Shown: in pieces, positions 1 to 8,505 of the stretch
How positions within the stretch are numbered: the first letter of the stretch is position 1
Layout of the letters: the number at the start of each line of letters is the position of its first letter
The notes under the pieces: model-generated
Databases searched by the model: none
What the model was told of the DNA's origin: nothing
Seen by the model: the letters and a program-made list of their open reading frames with translations, nothing else
Translations under genes and position numbers: made by a program
NCBI GenBank assembly: GCA_002389295.1
Contig: DGOE01000136.1
Span: 1 to 18,838 of the forward strand
DNA length: 18,838 nt
From: Flavobacteriales bacterium UBA4474
Lineage (GTDB): Bacteria > Bacteroidota > Bacteroidia > Flavobacteriales_D > Sanyastnellaceae
Reading direction: 5' to 3'

Positions 1-4
1 GAAC

Positions 5-112
<108 letters not shown>

Positions 113-114
113 TT

Positions 115-142
115 GGGGCCCCTTCGGGGGCCCCTTTTTTTT
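115..142 (+). terminator. Intrinsic terminator of the rRNA operon
   Basis: An 8-bp perfect GGGGCCCC stem (115-122 with 127-134) is closed by a TTCG tetraloop and followed by eight T residues (135-142). It lies three bases after the 5S RNA and is the clearest intrinsic terminator in the window. It separates rRNA transcription from der. Confidence 0.95.
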
Positions 143-145
143 GCC

Positions 146-153
146 CAATTTTG
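146..153 (+). promoter_or_regulatory. Possible -7 element for der
   Basis: CAATTTTG matches the Bacteroidota -7 consensus TAnnTTTG at all but its first base and lies 34 bases before the der ATG. der needs its own promoter because a strong terminator precedes it. No good -33 TTTG element sits at the right distance, since the T-run of the terminator is too close, so this is weak. Confidence 0.25.
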
Positions 154-187
154 CGCAGCGCTTGCGCGCCCGCATACGCTTCAGGAG

Positions 188-1495
188 ATGAAAGATCTTG
201 TTACCATTATCGGCAGGCCCAACGTAGGTAAATCCACGTTGTTTAATCGATTGACGGAGACCCGTGATGCGATCACGGATCCCACGGCAGGCACCACGCG
301 CGACCGTAAATACGGCAACGCTTATTGGGGCGGTCGCACGTTTACTGTGATTGACACTGGAGGTTACGCCACGGGCACCGATGATGTGTTTGAGCGGGTG
401 ATACGCTCTCAGGTGGAGGTGAGCATGGAGGAGGCTGGGTTGATCATGTTTATGGTGGATGGGCAGACGGGGATCACAGACCTCGATATGGAGATTGTCC
501 AGATGGTGCGCCGTGCTGGAAAGCCGGTGATGTTGGTGGTCAACAAAGTTGATACCGGCGCATTGGAGTACACTACGGCGGACTTTTATGGTTTGGGTAT
601 TGGCGATGGACTGTACGGAATCAGTGCCAACAACGGCTATGGTACGGGTGATTTGCTGGATGCGCTGGTGGCATTGTTGCCGAAGCGGGATGAGCCTGAG
701 GATTTGGGTTTGCCACGCTTGTCAGTGGTGGGCCGGCCGAATGTGGGCAAAAGCACCTTGATCAACACGTTGTTGGGCGAGGAGCGTAACATCGTTACAG
801 ACATTGCGGGTACGACGCGGGACAGTGTGCATTCGCGTTTCAATGCCTTTGGTTTTGACTTTGAAATCGTGGACACTGCTGGCTTGCGGAAGCGCAAGAA
901 GGTGGATGACAGCCTGGAGTTCTACTCGACGGTGAGGACCATCAAGGCCATCGACCAGAGCGACGTGTGCCTGCTGTTGCTCGATGCAACGCAGGGCATG
1001 GAGAAGCAGGACCAGAGCATTTTCTGGCACGTCCTCGACAGTTACCGCGGTGCAGTGGTGGTGGTCAACAAATGGGACCTTGTAGAGAAGGACGACCACA
1101 CCATGAATGCCTACCGCGCCAAGTTGGAGGAGAAGATGTTGCCTTTTTCTGATGTGCCGGTCGTCTTCACATCGAACTTGACCAAACAACGCGTGTTCAA
1201 GGCCCTGGAAGCAGCCCTGCACGTTTACCACCAGCGGAAGCTGAAGGTGCCCACCTCAGAATTGAACGATTGGCTTTTGCCCATCGTCAAGGACCAACCC
1301 CCACCGATTTACAAGGGCAAGAGCGTGAGCATCAAGTACATCACCCAGCTGCCATCTCAGGTGCCCACGTTTGCCTTTTACTGCAATCTGCCGCAGTACA
1401 TCAAGGAGCCGTACAAGCGGTTTGTTGAGAACCGTTTACGCGAGCAATACGACTTCAGCGGGGTGCCGATTCGCTTGTTTTTCCGGAAGAAGTAG
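188..1495 (+). CDS. der: Ribosome biogenesis GTPase Der (EngA)
   Basis: Der is an essential GTPase with two tandem G domains that helps mature the 50S subunit in the cytoplasm. The 435-residue product has both G domains complete. The first has G1 GRPNVGKST at 9-17, DTGG at 56-59 and NKVD at 119-122. The second has G1 GRPNVGKST at 182-190, DTAG at 229-232 and NKWD at 294-297. A KH-like C-terminal domain follows (about 350-435). The length is typical of the family. The ATG at 188 is chosen because the family's N-terminus (DLVTIIGRPNVGK) begins there. The reading frame is open back to a TTG at 113, but that extension would translate the rRNA terminator. An AGGAG stretch directly abuts the ATG, too close for normal Shine-Dalgarno spacing. 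The gene converges with the kinase gene downstream. Confidence 0.97.
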   Translation: MKDLVTIIGRPNVGKSTLFNRLTETRDAITDPTAGTTRDRKYGNAYWGGRTFTVIDTGGYATGTDDVFERVIRSQVEVSMEEAGLIMFMVDGQTGITDLDMEIVQMVRRAGKPVMLVVNKVDTGALEYTTADFYGLGIGDGLYGISANNGYGTGDLLDALVALLPKRDEPEDLGLPRLSVVGRPNVGKSTLINTLLGEERNIVTDIAGTTRDSVHSRFNAFGFDFEIVDTAGLRKRKKVDDSLEFYSTVRTIKAIDQSDVCLLLLDATQGMEKQDQSIFWHVLDSYRGAVVVVNKWDLVEKDDHTMNAYRAKLEEKMLPFSDVPVVFTSNLTKQRVFKALEAALHVYHQRKLKVPTSELNDWLLPIVKDQPPPIYKGKSVSIKYITQLPSQVPTFAFYCNLPQYIKEPYKRFVENRLREQYDFSGVPIRLFFRKK

Positions 1496-1521
1496 AGGTT
1501 GAGAAGAAGTAGAGAGGTTGA
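1486..1521 (+). repeat. Imperfect tandem repeat at the 3' end of der
   Basis: GAAGAAGTAGAGGTTGA (1486-1502), which includes the der stop codon, is repeated directly as GAAGAAGTAGAGAGGTTGA (1503-1521), differing by a 2-base AG insertion. The second copy is non-coding. It looks like a short slippage duplication. The rest of the 69-base gap between der and the convergent kinase gene (1496-1564) shows no convincing terminator. Confidence 0.7.
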
Positions 1522-1564
1522 CTGGGAAGGAAGGGTCTCACTATAGAGAGTGTAGGTGGGGAGT

Positions 1565-3637
1565 TTAGGTATTTGTGGATGTTGAGTAGCCGTTTAAGAT
1601 GGCTTGCAATGCCGTGGGGTCAAATGGCTTGATGATGCGGTCGTCCATGCCCGCGGCGAGAATGCGCCGCAGTGTTTTTTCTTCTGCGTCTGCCGTCAAT
1701 GCGATGATGGGACTGCGGGCAAGGGTGCCGTTGTTTACCTCTTTTTGCTCCTGTTGTCGGATGAGGGTCGCTGCTTGGATGCCGTCCATTTGCGGCATCT
1801 GCACGTCCATGAGTACGATGCAGGGGCGCATCTCTTGCCATTTGTTGACGGCTTCCTCGCCATTCACGGCTTCTTCCACCTTGTACCCCCAACGTTGCAG
1901 CAGCTTGCTGGCCACAAAACGGTTCAATTCGTTATCGTCGGCCAGCAGCACTATTTCCGGTATGACCTCGGCCTCGGGATCTGTCGCTTCGTTCGTTGTG
2001 TTGGTGTTGCCGTTTTGATGGGTGGCTTGGAGGCCATTGGATGTGTGGTCTGCCAAGTTCTCAGTGGGTTCTTCAAAGGGGATTTCCACCGAAAACGTAC
2101 TGCCTGCGCTTTCTGAACTGTGAATGGACAGGGTTCCACCGAGTTTTTTGACGAGGCTACTGACGATGGCGAGTCCCAATCCGGTGCCTTCAATTTGCGG
2201 GTCGTTGCGGATTTGTTCGAATGGCTGAAGAATGCGCTCTTGCTCGCTTTGTGGGATGCCTTTGCCTGTGTCAATGACCGACCACTTGAGCGAATTGTAT
2301 TCAGCGATGCGTTCTACGCGCAGTTCCACCGACCCTTGATCGGTGTATTTGATGGCATTGCCAATGAGGTTGTTGAGGATTTGGGTGAGCCACTTGACAT
2401 CTGAGAGGATCCTCGGGGGCAAGTTTGGAGCGAGGCTCAAATTCAAATGGAGCTTGGCTTTTTCTGCCCGGTTTCTGAAGCTGTCAATGATGGCATGGAT
2501 GAAACTGTCGAGTTGAAAGTCAGTATCCACTTTCTTGACATTGCTCGAAGCGAGTTTTTCCAGATCCAGAATGTCGTTGACCAAGCTGAGGAGGTGTTTA
2601 CCTGAGAACTCCATGTAGGTCAAATGACGCAATTGCTCCGGGCGACTGGCCTCTTCGTGCATCAGCAAATCCGTTAAGCCCAGGATCGCATTGAGGGGCG
2701 TGCGGATTTCGTGACTCATGACCGAGAGAAAGCGCGACTTGGCATCATTGGCGGCTTCAGCGGCGCGTTGCAGATCGAGAATGTGGGTGATTTCGTTGCC
2801 GTAAAGGTTGAATTGACCGGTTTCAAGTTGGACCACCCTGAATTCGCCCATCTTGATTTTGTCGTCTGCCCTGTTCTTTGAGGTGCATTCCCACAGGGTA
2901 TGCCCATCTTTTTTTGCGCGATCCAAGGCTTCTTTGAGGCCTGGCTTGTCCATGACTTGACCGGCTTGAACGGCACCATTGAAATAGGCGATGGCGGCGT
3001 CATTGATGATGGAGACAGTCATGCTCGCCTCGAGTTGCAGCACGGGGTTTGGATTTCTCTTGTAGAAAAGTGCCAACTCGTCTGTTTCCATTCGGCTTCG
3101 CGCAGCATCAATTTTGGTTGCTGTGATGCTCGCGATGGTCTCGAGAACGAATTGGTCGGCTTGGGAATAGAAACCTTGATCGGGGTGCTCGGAATCGATT
3201 ACACCCAATACCTCGTCCCCAATTTTGATGGGGACGGTGAGCTCGGACAAGCGCTTTTCGTCGTCTTCTATGTAGTTGCTCGACGCTTCGGTGTTGTCCA
3301 CCCGAATAGTCTTTCCCAACTGCGCTGCTTGGCCGACAATGCCATGGCCCATGGGAATGGTAATTGGGCCAATGATGGTTTGGAAATCTCCACTCTTTGG
3401 GCCGTAAGCCGCTTTTTGGATGAGGGTATCGCCTGCTGCATTCAGCAGGTAAATGACACAATCTTGCCAACCCAACTTGCTGATGGTGTTTTTGGCAATG
3501 GCCCAGAGCAACTCATCAACGTTGTGTTTGTCAGCCAGATCCGCGGCAAACGCCTCCAATACTTGCAGCGCGCGCAAGTGGTCCGGAGAATTTCCTGACG
3601 CTGAATTGGATGGAAGCACGTTTTTCAAGACAAACAA
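1565..3637 (-). CDS. Soluble hybrid histidine kinase: GAF, PAS-like, HisKA, HATPase, receiver
   Basis: This is a signal-transducing hybrid sensor kinase that should autophosphorylate and pass phosphate to its own receiver domain. In the 690-residue product a GAF sensor spans about 22-180. A weak PAS-like segment (about 190-290) and a short coiled linker follow. HisKA has the phospho-accepting His309 in SVMSHEIRTPLNAILG. HATPase_c has an N box around Asn427, a DTGKGIP G1 box at 456-462 and GTGLGLAIV near 484-492. A receiver domain follows (about 561-685) with acidic pair Asp567/Asp568, phospho-acceptor Asp611 (LMDVQMP) and Lys670. No signal peptide or membrane helix is visible, so it is probably cytosolic. 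The start is uncertain: a TAG lies just upstream in frame and no early ATG exists, so TTG at 3637, TTG at 3628 or GTG at 3619 must be used. No cognate regulator is adjacent, and the ligand is unknown. Confidence 0.93.
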   Translation of the reverse strand: MFVLKNVLPSNSASGNSPDHLRALQVLEAFAADLADKHNVDELLWAIAKNTISKLGWQDCVIYLLNAAGDTLIQKAAYGPKSGDFQTIIGPITIPMGHGIVGQAAQLGKTIRVDNTEASSNYIEDDEKRLSELTVPIKIGDEVLGVIDSEHPDQGFYSQADQFVLETIASITATKIDAARSRMETDELALFYKRNPNPVLQLEASMTVSIINDAAIAYFNGAVQAGQVMDKPGLKEALDRAKKDGHTLWECTSKNRADDKIKMGEFRVVQLETGQFNLYGNEITHILDLQRAAEAANDAKSRFLSVMSHEIRTPLNAILGLTDLLMHEEASRPEQLRHLTYMEFSGKHLLSLVNDILDLEKLASSNVKKVDTDFQLDSFIHAIIDSFRNRAEKAKLHLNLSLAPNLPPRILSDVKWLTQILNNLIGNAIKYTDQGSVELRVERIAEYNSLKWSVIDTGKGIPQSEQERILQPFEQIRNDPQIEGTGLGLAIVSSLVKKLGGTLSIHSSESAGSTFSVEIPFEEPTENLADHTSNGLQATHQNGNTNTTNEATDPEAEVIPEIVLLADDNELNRFVASKLLQRWGYKVEEAVNGEEAVNKWQEMRPCIVLMDVQMPQMDGIQAATLIRQQEQKEVNNGTLARSPIIALTADAEEKTLRRILAAGMDDRIIKPFDPTALQAILNGYSTSTNT

Positions 3638-3686
3638 GGGCTGTGCACGCTAATAGCGCCGATAATTTCAAGAAAAGTGCCGAGAA

Positions 3687-3714
3687 ATGGCCATGATTTC
3701 CGCCTCATAGCCAT
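3687..3714 (-). terminator. Stem-loop after metF, possible terminator
   Basis: Read on the minus strand, ATGGCTATGA and TCATGGCCAT can form a 10-bp stem (one G-U pair) around an 8-base loop, about 50 bases after the metF stop. The following bases are TTTCTCGGCACTTTTCTT, a poor U-tract, so termination is possible but not certain. A second small palindrome, AGGAC-TT-GTCCT, lies at 3717-3728. Either could instead act as a control site for the kinase gene that begins at 3637. Confidence 0.35.
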
Positions 3715-3763
3715 GTAGGACTTGTCCTTAAAAGTTCAAGCCGTTTAATTGGCCTGCAGCAAT

Positions 3764-4735
3764 TTAGCCCGTATTTACCGTGCCGAGCACCCGCCGCGCA
3801 ATTTCGGCGGTCGGCTCGATTTTGCCCATGGTGTAAAAGTGCAAAGTGGGGGCTCCCTTGTCCAGCAATTCCTCTGCTTGGGCCGTGCACCAAGCCATGC
3901 CTGCTTCTTTGACTTGCTCTTTGGTCTTGGCGTCTTCCACAGACTTGACCAGGGCCTCTGGCAGGTCTACATGGAACACCTGTGGCAGCACCTGAAGTTG
4001 GGCTGCCGTTGTGAGGGGTTTTAACCCCGGAATGATGGGCACGTGGATGTCGGCCTCACGGCAGCGCTCCACAAACTGGAAATATTGCGCATTGTCAAAG
4101 AACATCTGGGTGATGACGTATGAAGCCCCCGCATCCACTTTCTCTTTTAGCCACCGGAGGTCGCTGGCTGGGTTGGGTGCCTGGAAGTGTTTTTCCGGGT
4201 AGCCTGCGACACCGATGCAGAAATCCGTGCTTGTTGAATTGCGCAAATCAGGGTCCAGGTAGATGCCTTTGTTGAGGTCCACCACTTGCTTGACCAAGTC
4301 GATGGCGTAGGGGTGACCATCGGGCTCGGGTTTGAACCTTCCTTCGCTGCGAATCGCGTCGCCCCGCAGCGCCAGGACATTGCGCACGCCGACGAAATCG
4401 AGGTCGATGAGTGCGTTTTCCGTTTCCTCTACCGAGAAACCGCCGCAGATGATGTGGGGCACGGTTTCGATGTTGTAACGGTTGGTCAACGCGGCACAGA
4501 TGCCGACAGTCCCCGGGCGTTTGCGCACGGTCCGTTTTTGGAGCAGGCCCGGCCCGACTTCGCGGTAGACATATTCTTCGCGGTGGTAGGTGACGTCCAC
4601 AAAGGCAGGATCGAACGGCATCAATGCGTCCATGGTCCGGTAGATGGAGTCGATGTGCTGCCCTTTGAGTGGGGGGAGCAATTCAAGGCTGAACCTGCTG
4701 TGTTCCGGTTGATTTAAAATCTCCGTGATCGTCAT
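3764..4735 (-). CDS. metF: 5,10-methylenetetrahydrofolate reductase
   Basis: MetF is a cytosolic flavoprotein that reduces 5,10-methylene-THF to 5-methyl-THF, the methyl donor for methionine synthase. The 323-residue product has the length of bacterial MetF. It shows the catalytic Glu18 in FSLELLPP (equivalent to Glu28 of the E. coli enzyme), the NVLALRGD segment of the FAD-binding barrel, and ITQMFFDN near the folate site. Its ATG overlaps the TGA of metH-C by four bases (ATGA at 4735-4732), so it is the last gene of a translationally coupled operon and its product acts directly with that of the genes upstream. It should come under the SAM-I riboswitch at the head of the operon. Confidence 0.96.
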   Translation of the reverse strand: MTITEILNQPEHSRFSLELLPPLKGQHIDSIYRTMDALMPFDPAFVDVTYHREEYVYREVGPGLLQKRTVRKRPGTVGICAALTNRYNIETVPHIICGGFSVEETENALIDLDFVGVRNVLALRGDAIRSEGRFKPEPDGHPYAIDLVKQVVDLNKGIYLDPDLRNSTSTDFCIGVAGYPEKHFQAPNPASDLRWLKEKVDAGASYVITQMFFDNAQYFQFVERCREADIHVPIIPGLKPLTTAAQLQVLPQVFHVDLPEALVKSVEDAKTKEQVKEAGMAWCTAQAEELLDKGAPTLHFYTMGKIEPTAEIARRVLGTVNTG

Positions 4736-7416
4736 GACTTCAGGGATTGTGGGCTTTCGAGCAGCACGGGCGAGAGCCAGCGTGCGGCCTCGGCCTCGGG
4801 TTGGTTTCGGCGCGCGGCGTAGTCGGCGAGTTGATCAGGCAGGATTTTGCCCAGTCCGAAATAGTGCGCATCCGGGTGTGCGAAATAGTATCCGCTCACA
4901 CTTGCGGCCGGCCACATGGCGAGGCTTTCAGTGAGCGTGACGCCGATGTGGTTCTCGACATCGAGGAGGGACCACAGTGCGGTTTTTTCTTGGTGGTCCG
5001 GGCAGGCGGGGTAACCGGGTGCAGGGCGGATGCCGCGGTACTTTTCTGCGATGAGCGCTGCTGTATCGAGCGCTTCGTCCGCCGCGTAGCCCCAATGGTC
5101 CTTGCGGACTTGTCGGTGCAGCCATTCTGCGGCGGCTTCAGCGAGCCTGTCCGCCAGCGCTTTGGCCAGGATTTCCGAGTAATCGTCGTCGTCGTCCTTG
5201 AAGGGAATGCACCATTCTTCGAGGCCATGGCCTGTGGTCACACAAAATGCACCAATGTGGTCAGCATCCATGCCCGGGGTGCCTGCAGGGGCGATGAAGT
5301 CCGCGAGGCACGCCTGTCCTTGTGGACTTTGCTGGCGCAGAAAGTGGAGGGTGGTTCCATTCTCCAGGACCACGTCGTCTCCCTTTCTGGAAGCTGGAAA
5401 GAGGCCAAATACAGCCTGACAGCGCACGGCGTTTTCCGCCGCCATGCGGTCCAGCATGGCTTCGGCATCGGCTTTGAGTTTTCGGGCCTCCTCCCCAATG
5501 ACGGCGTCTTGGAGCAGGTCGGGATACTTGCCATGCAATCCCCAGCTTCTAAAGAAAGGGCCCCAATCGATGACGGGCCTGAGGTCGGCGATGGCGATGT
5601 CTTCGAAAACGTGCACGCCGGGCTTGGCAGGGGAGGGACAGTGGGCGCTGTCAAAGGTGCGTTCTGCATTGGTGCGCGCTGCTTTGACTCTCGCTGCTTC
5701 GAGGGGCAGCAGCGTCTTGCGTTGGCGGTCGCGGGAATAATTCTCGCGCACCTTGAGCTGATCGGCTGCAATGCCTTGTGCAAAGGCCTCTTTTGAGTTG
5801 GTGCCGAGGAGCTGGCCCACCACGGGAACGGCGCGCGAGGCGTCATTGACATGGACCACGATGCCGCTCCGCTCAGGGGCGATTTTGACAGCGGTGTGGA
5901 CCCTTGAGGTGGTGGCGCCGCCGATGAGCAGGGGCAGGTCCATTCCGCGGTTCTCCATTTCCCGCGCGACGTCCACCATCTCATCGAGGGAAGGGGTGAT
6001 CAATCCGCTGAGCCCCACGACGTCGACACCATGCTCCACTGCGGCATCGAGGATGCGCTCCTTGGGGATCATGACGCCCAGGTCGATGACCTCATAGTCG
6101 TTGCAACCGAGCACGACACCGACGATGTTTTTTCCGATGTCGTGGACGTCGCCCTTGACGGTGGCAAGGAGCACTTTGCCGGCTTTCTTGCGCTCGCCCT
6201 CGGCAGCAGCTTCGAGGTAGGGGGTGAGCCAGGCGACCGCTTTCTTCATCACGCGTGCGCTCTTGACCACTTGGGGCAGAAACATCTTGCCCGCTCCAAA
6301 GAGGTCGCCCACCACGTTCATGCCGTCCATGAGGGGGCCTTCGATGACCCGGAGTGGAGAACCGATTTGGCCGAAGATTTCCTCGACGTCGGTTTCGATG
6401 TGTTCGGCGATGCCTTTGACCAGGGCGTGTTGGATGCGGTCTGCCACAGGCTCTTTGCGCCAGGCGTCGTCCTTTACAGCCACGGTGCCAGCGACGCCCT
6501 TGAGTCCTTCGGCAAAGTCTATGAGGCGCTCTGTGGCGTCATCGCGCCGATTGAGCAGAACATCTTCCACCCGCACCAGCAGGTCTTCTGGGATGTCGTC
6601 ATAGACGGTGAGCATGGTGGGGTTGACGATGCCCAGGTCCATGCCGGCTTGAATGCCGTGGAAGAGGAAGGCGCTGTGCATGGCCTCGCGGACCACGGGA
6701 TTGCCCCGAAAGCTGAAGCTGACGTTGGACACGCCACCGCTGACGTGCGCGCCCGGGAGGTGGGTGCGGATCCAACGTGTGGCCTCGAAGAAGTCGACAG
6801 CATTGCGCCGGTGCTCTTCCATGCCCGTGGCCACCGGGAAAATGTTGGGATCGAAGATGATGTCGCGGGGATCGAAACGCGCTTCATCTACAAGGAGCCT
6901 GTAGGCCCGCGCGCAGATGTCGATGCGCCGCTGGTAGTCGTCGGCTTGTCCCTTTTCGTCGAAGGCCATGACCACCACTGCCGCCCCATAGCGCTTGACC
7001 ATGCGCGCCTGGTCGAGAAACTCGGCTTCGCCGCCTTTGAGGCTGATGGAATTGACCACGCCCTTTCCTTGAATACACTGCAGTCCCGCTTCGATCACTT
7101 CCCATTTGGAGCTGTCCACCATGATGGGGATGCGGGCGATGTCGGGCTCTGCAGCAATCAGGTTGAGGAACCGGCGCATGGATTCCGCGGAGTCGAGGAG
7201 GCCCTCGTCCATGTTGACGTCGAGGATTTGCGCGCCGCCCTCGACTTGTTCCCGGGCGACTTCGATGGCCTCTTCGAAACGGTCCTCTTTGATCAGGCGC
7301 AGGAATTTCCGGCTGCCGGTGACGTTTGTACGCTCGCCGACATTGACAAAGTTGGTGTCGGGGGTCACAAAAAGCGGCTCTAAACCGCTGAGCGAAAGGA
7401 GCGGGCGGGCGGTCAT
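4732..7416 (-). CDS. metH: Methionine synthase, folate/cobalamin/reactivation part (split MetH, C-terminal subunit)
   Basis: This 894-residue protein carries the modules of cobalamin-dependent methionine synthase other than homocysteine binding. They are a pterin-binding domain (about 20-290), with FVNVGERTNVTGS at 23-35 and VNSIS at 121-125; the B12 cap helices (about 325-410); the Rossmann B12 domain (about 412-550), with D423-x-H425-x-x-G428 supplying the lower axial histidine; and the SAM-dependent reactivation domain (about 560-894), with RPAPGYPACPDH at 797-808. It takes the methyl group from 5-methyl-THF through cobalamin to homocysteine held by the protein of the preceding gene. The frame is open well upstream, but the ATG at 7416 is chosen because it overlaps the TGA of that gene (ATGA) and because similarity to MetH starts just after it (SGLEPLF). 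Translation is probably coupled. Confidence 0.96.
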   Translation of the reverse strand: MTARPLLSLSGLEPLFVTPDTNFVNVGERTNVTGSRKFLRLIKEDRFEEAIEVAREQVEGGAQILDVNMDEGLLDSAESMRRFLNLIAAEPDIARIPIMVDSSKWEVIEAGLQCIQGKGVVNSISLKGGEAEFLDQARMVKRYGAAVVVMAFDEKGQADDYQRRIDICARAYRLLVDEARFDPRDIIFDPNIFPVATGMEEHRRNAVDFFEATRWIRTHLPGAHVSGGVSNVSFSFRGNPVVREAMHSAFLFHGIQAGMDLGIVNPTMLTVYDDIPEDLLVRVEDVLLNRRDDATERLIDFAEGLKGVAGTVAVKDDAWRKEPVADRIQHALVKGIAEHIETDVEEIFGQIGSPLRVIEGPLMDGMNVVGDLFGAGKMFLPQVVKSARVMKKAVAWLTPYLEAAAEGERKKAGKVLLATVKGDVHDIGKNIVGVVLGCNDYEVIDLGVMIPKERILDAAVEHGVDVVGLSGLITPSLDEMVDVAREMENRGMDLPLLIGGATTSRVHTAVKIAPERSGIVVHVNDASRAVPVVGQLLGTNSKEAFAQGIAADQLKVRENYSRDRQRKTLLPLEAARVKAARTNAERTFDSAHCPSPAKPGVHVFEDIAIADLRPVIDWGPFFRSWGLHGKYPDLLQDAVIGEEARKLKADAEAMLDRMAAENAVRCQAVFGLFPASRKGDDVVLENGTTLHFLRQQSPQGQACLADFIAPAGTPGMDADHIGAFCVTTGHGLEEWCIPFKDDDDDYSEILAKALADRLAEAAAEWLHRQVRKDHWGYAADEALDTAALIAEKYRGIRPAPGYPACPDHQEKTALWSLLDVENHIGVTLTESLAMWPAASVSGYYFAHPDAHYFGLGKILPDQLADYAARRNQPEAEAARWLSPVLLESPQSLKS

Positions 7417-8471
7417 GCGGCAGGGGATTCGGCAGGTGAATCGGGGGCTGCATATGCAGAGTCCGTGCGCCGGGGTGCGCGATTCTTTACGCTGTCGGCT
7501 ATCGCTCGGATGTGGTCGGGAGTGGTGCCGCAGCAACCGCCCAGGACGTTGACCAGGCCCTTGTCCAAAAAGGGCTTGAGCTGTTGTGCCATGTCTTCTG
7601 GACCTTGGTCGTACTCGCCCATTTCGTTGGGCAAGCCGGCATTGGGGTGGGCGGAGATGCCACAGCTTGCCACTGCGGACAGGGCTTCGAGGTGGGGGAT
7701 GAGCTGGGTGGCGCCGAGGGCGCAATTCAGGCCGATAGAAAAGAGTGGTGCATGGCTCATGGACACCCAGAAGGCCTCTGCGGTTTGGCCGCTGAGTGTG
7801 CGTCCGGAGGCATCCGTGATGGTGCCGCTGACCATGATGGGCAGGCGGTTTTCGGTGGCATCGAAGGCTTCTTCTGCGGCGAAAAGGGCGGCCTTGGCAT
7901 TGAGGGTGTCAAAGACAGTCTCGATGAGGAGCACATCGACGCCGCCCTCGATGAGGGCGATCATTTGCTGGCGGTAAGCTGTGACGAGTTGGTCAAAAGT
8001 GACAGCACGGTACCCCGGGTCGTTCACATCCGGGCTCATGCTTGCGGTGCGGTTGGTGGGCCCGACCGATCCCGCCACAAAGCGGGGCTTGTCCGGCTCC
8101 TTGGCGGTCCAGGCATCGGCAGATTGCCGGGCCACTTGTGCAGAGGCAAAGTTGAGGTCGTACACCGCGGCTTCCAGTCCGTAATCGGCTTGTGCAATGG
8201 TGGTCGAGCTGAAGGTGTTGGTTTCTGCGATGTCTGCGCCTGCTGCGAAGTAGGCATCGTGGATCTCGCGGAGGACATCTGGACGGGTGAGGGCGAGCAG
8301 GTCGTTGTTGCCCTTTAGGGGATGCCCGTGACTGGCAAACCGGTCGCCCCGGAAATCGGCTTCTTCCAAGCCGTAGCGTTGGATCATGGTGCCCATGGCC
8401 CCGTCGAGGACGAGGATGCGGTCGCGGGCTGCCTGTGTAATGTCTTGGCGCATGTCGAAATTCGTTGCCAT
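7413..8471 (-). CDS. metH: Methionine synthase, homocysteine-binding part (split MetH, N-terminal subunit)
   Basis: This 352-residue protein is the homocysteine S-methyltransferase barrel of MetH encoded as a separate protein. It begins with the family's DGAMGTMIQRYGLEE segment (23-37). The three zinc ligands are visible as Cys250 (GLNC) and Cys313/Cys314 (GGCCGTTPDH). The barrel ends near residue 330 and is followed by a short Pro/Ala/Ser-rich tail, which resembles the linker joining the barrel to the folate domain in one-piece MetH. It must work with the following gene's product to make methionine. It is the first gene of the operon, 34 bases after the SAM-I aptamer, with no Shine-Dalgarno sequence before its ATG. 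The stop overlaps the next start by four bases. Confidence 0.95.
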   Translation of the reverse strand: MATNFDMRQDITQAARDRILVLDGAMGTMIQRYGLEEADFRGDRFASHGHPLKGNNDLLALTRPDVLREIHDAYFAAGADIAETNTFSSTTIAQADYGLEAAVYDLNFASAQVARQSADAWTAKEPDKPRFVAGSVGPTNRTASMSPDVNDPGYRAVTFDQLVTAYRQQMIALIEGGVDVLLIETVFDTLNAKAALFAAEEAFDATENRLPIMVSGTITDASGRTLSGQTAEAFWVSMSHAPLFSIGLNCALGATQLIPHLEALSAVASCGISAHPNAGLPNEMGEYDQGPEDMAQQLKPFLDKGLVNVLGGCCGTTPDHIRAIADSVKNRAPRRTDSAYAAPDSPAESPAA

Positions 8472-8483
8472 GCGCGAAAGCGG

Positions 8484-8502
8484 ATGGAATCAGGGATTCC
8501 AT
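8484..8502 (-). promoter_or_regulatory. Hairpin between SAM-I aptamer and metH start (candidate expression platform)
   Basis: ATGGAATC (minus strand) is followed after CCT by its perfect complement GATTCCAT, giving an 8-bp hairpin. It lies three bases after the aptamer's P1 helix and 12 bases before the metH ATG. No run of T follows (CCGCTTTCGC), so it is not a standard intrinsic terminator. Its place at the ribosome-loading region suggests control of translation, but this is inference. Confidence 0.55.
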
Positions 8503-8505
8503 AGG

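Noticed and set aside
4747..5796. Plus-strand open frame (349 codons) antisense to the end of metH-C
   Set aside because: Antisense shadow; the metH activation domain on the minus strand is unmistakable.
6031..7383. Long plus-strand open frame (450 codons) inside metH-C
   Set aside because: It is a shadow of the GC-rich metH-C gene in the opposite strand, with a composition (many Val, His, Asp) typical of antisense frames.
4732..8471. Frameshift or pseudogene explanation for the two metH pieces
   Set aside because: Both pieces have clean starts and stops, lie in a natural domain linker, use the same 4-base overlap as the metF junction, and keep all active-site residues.
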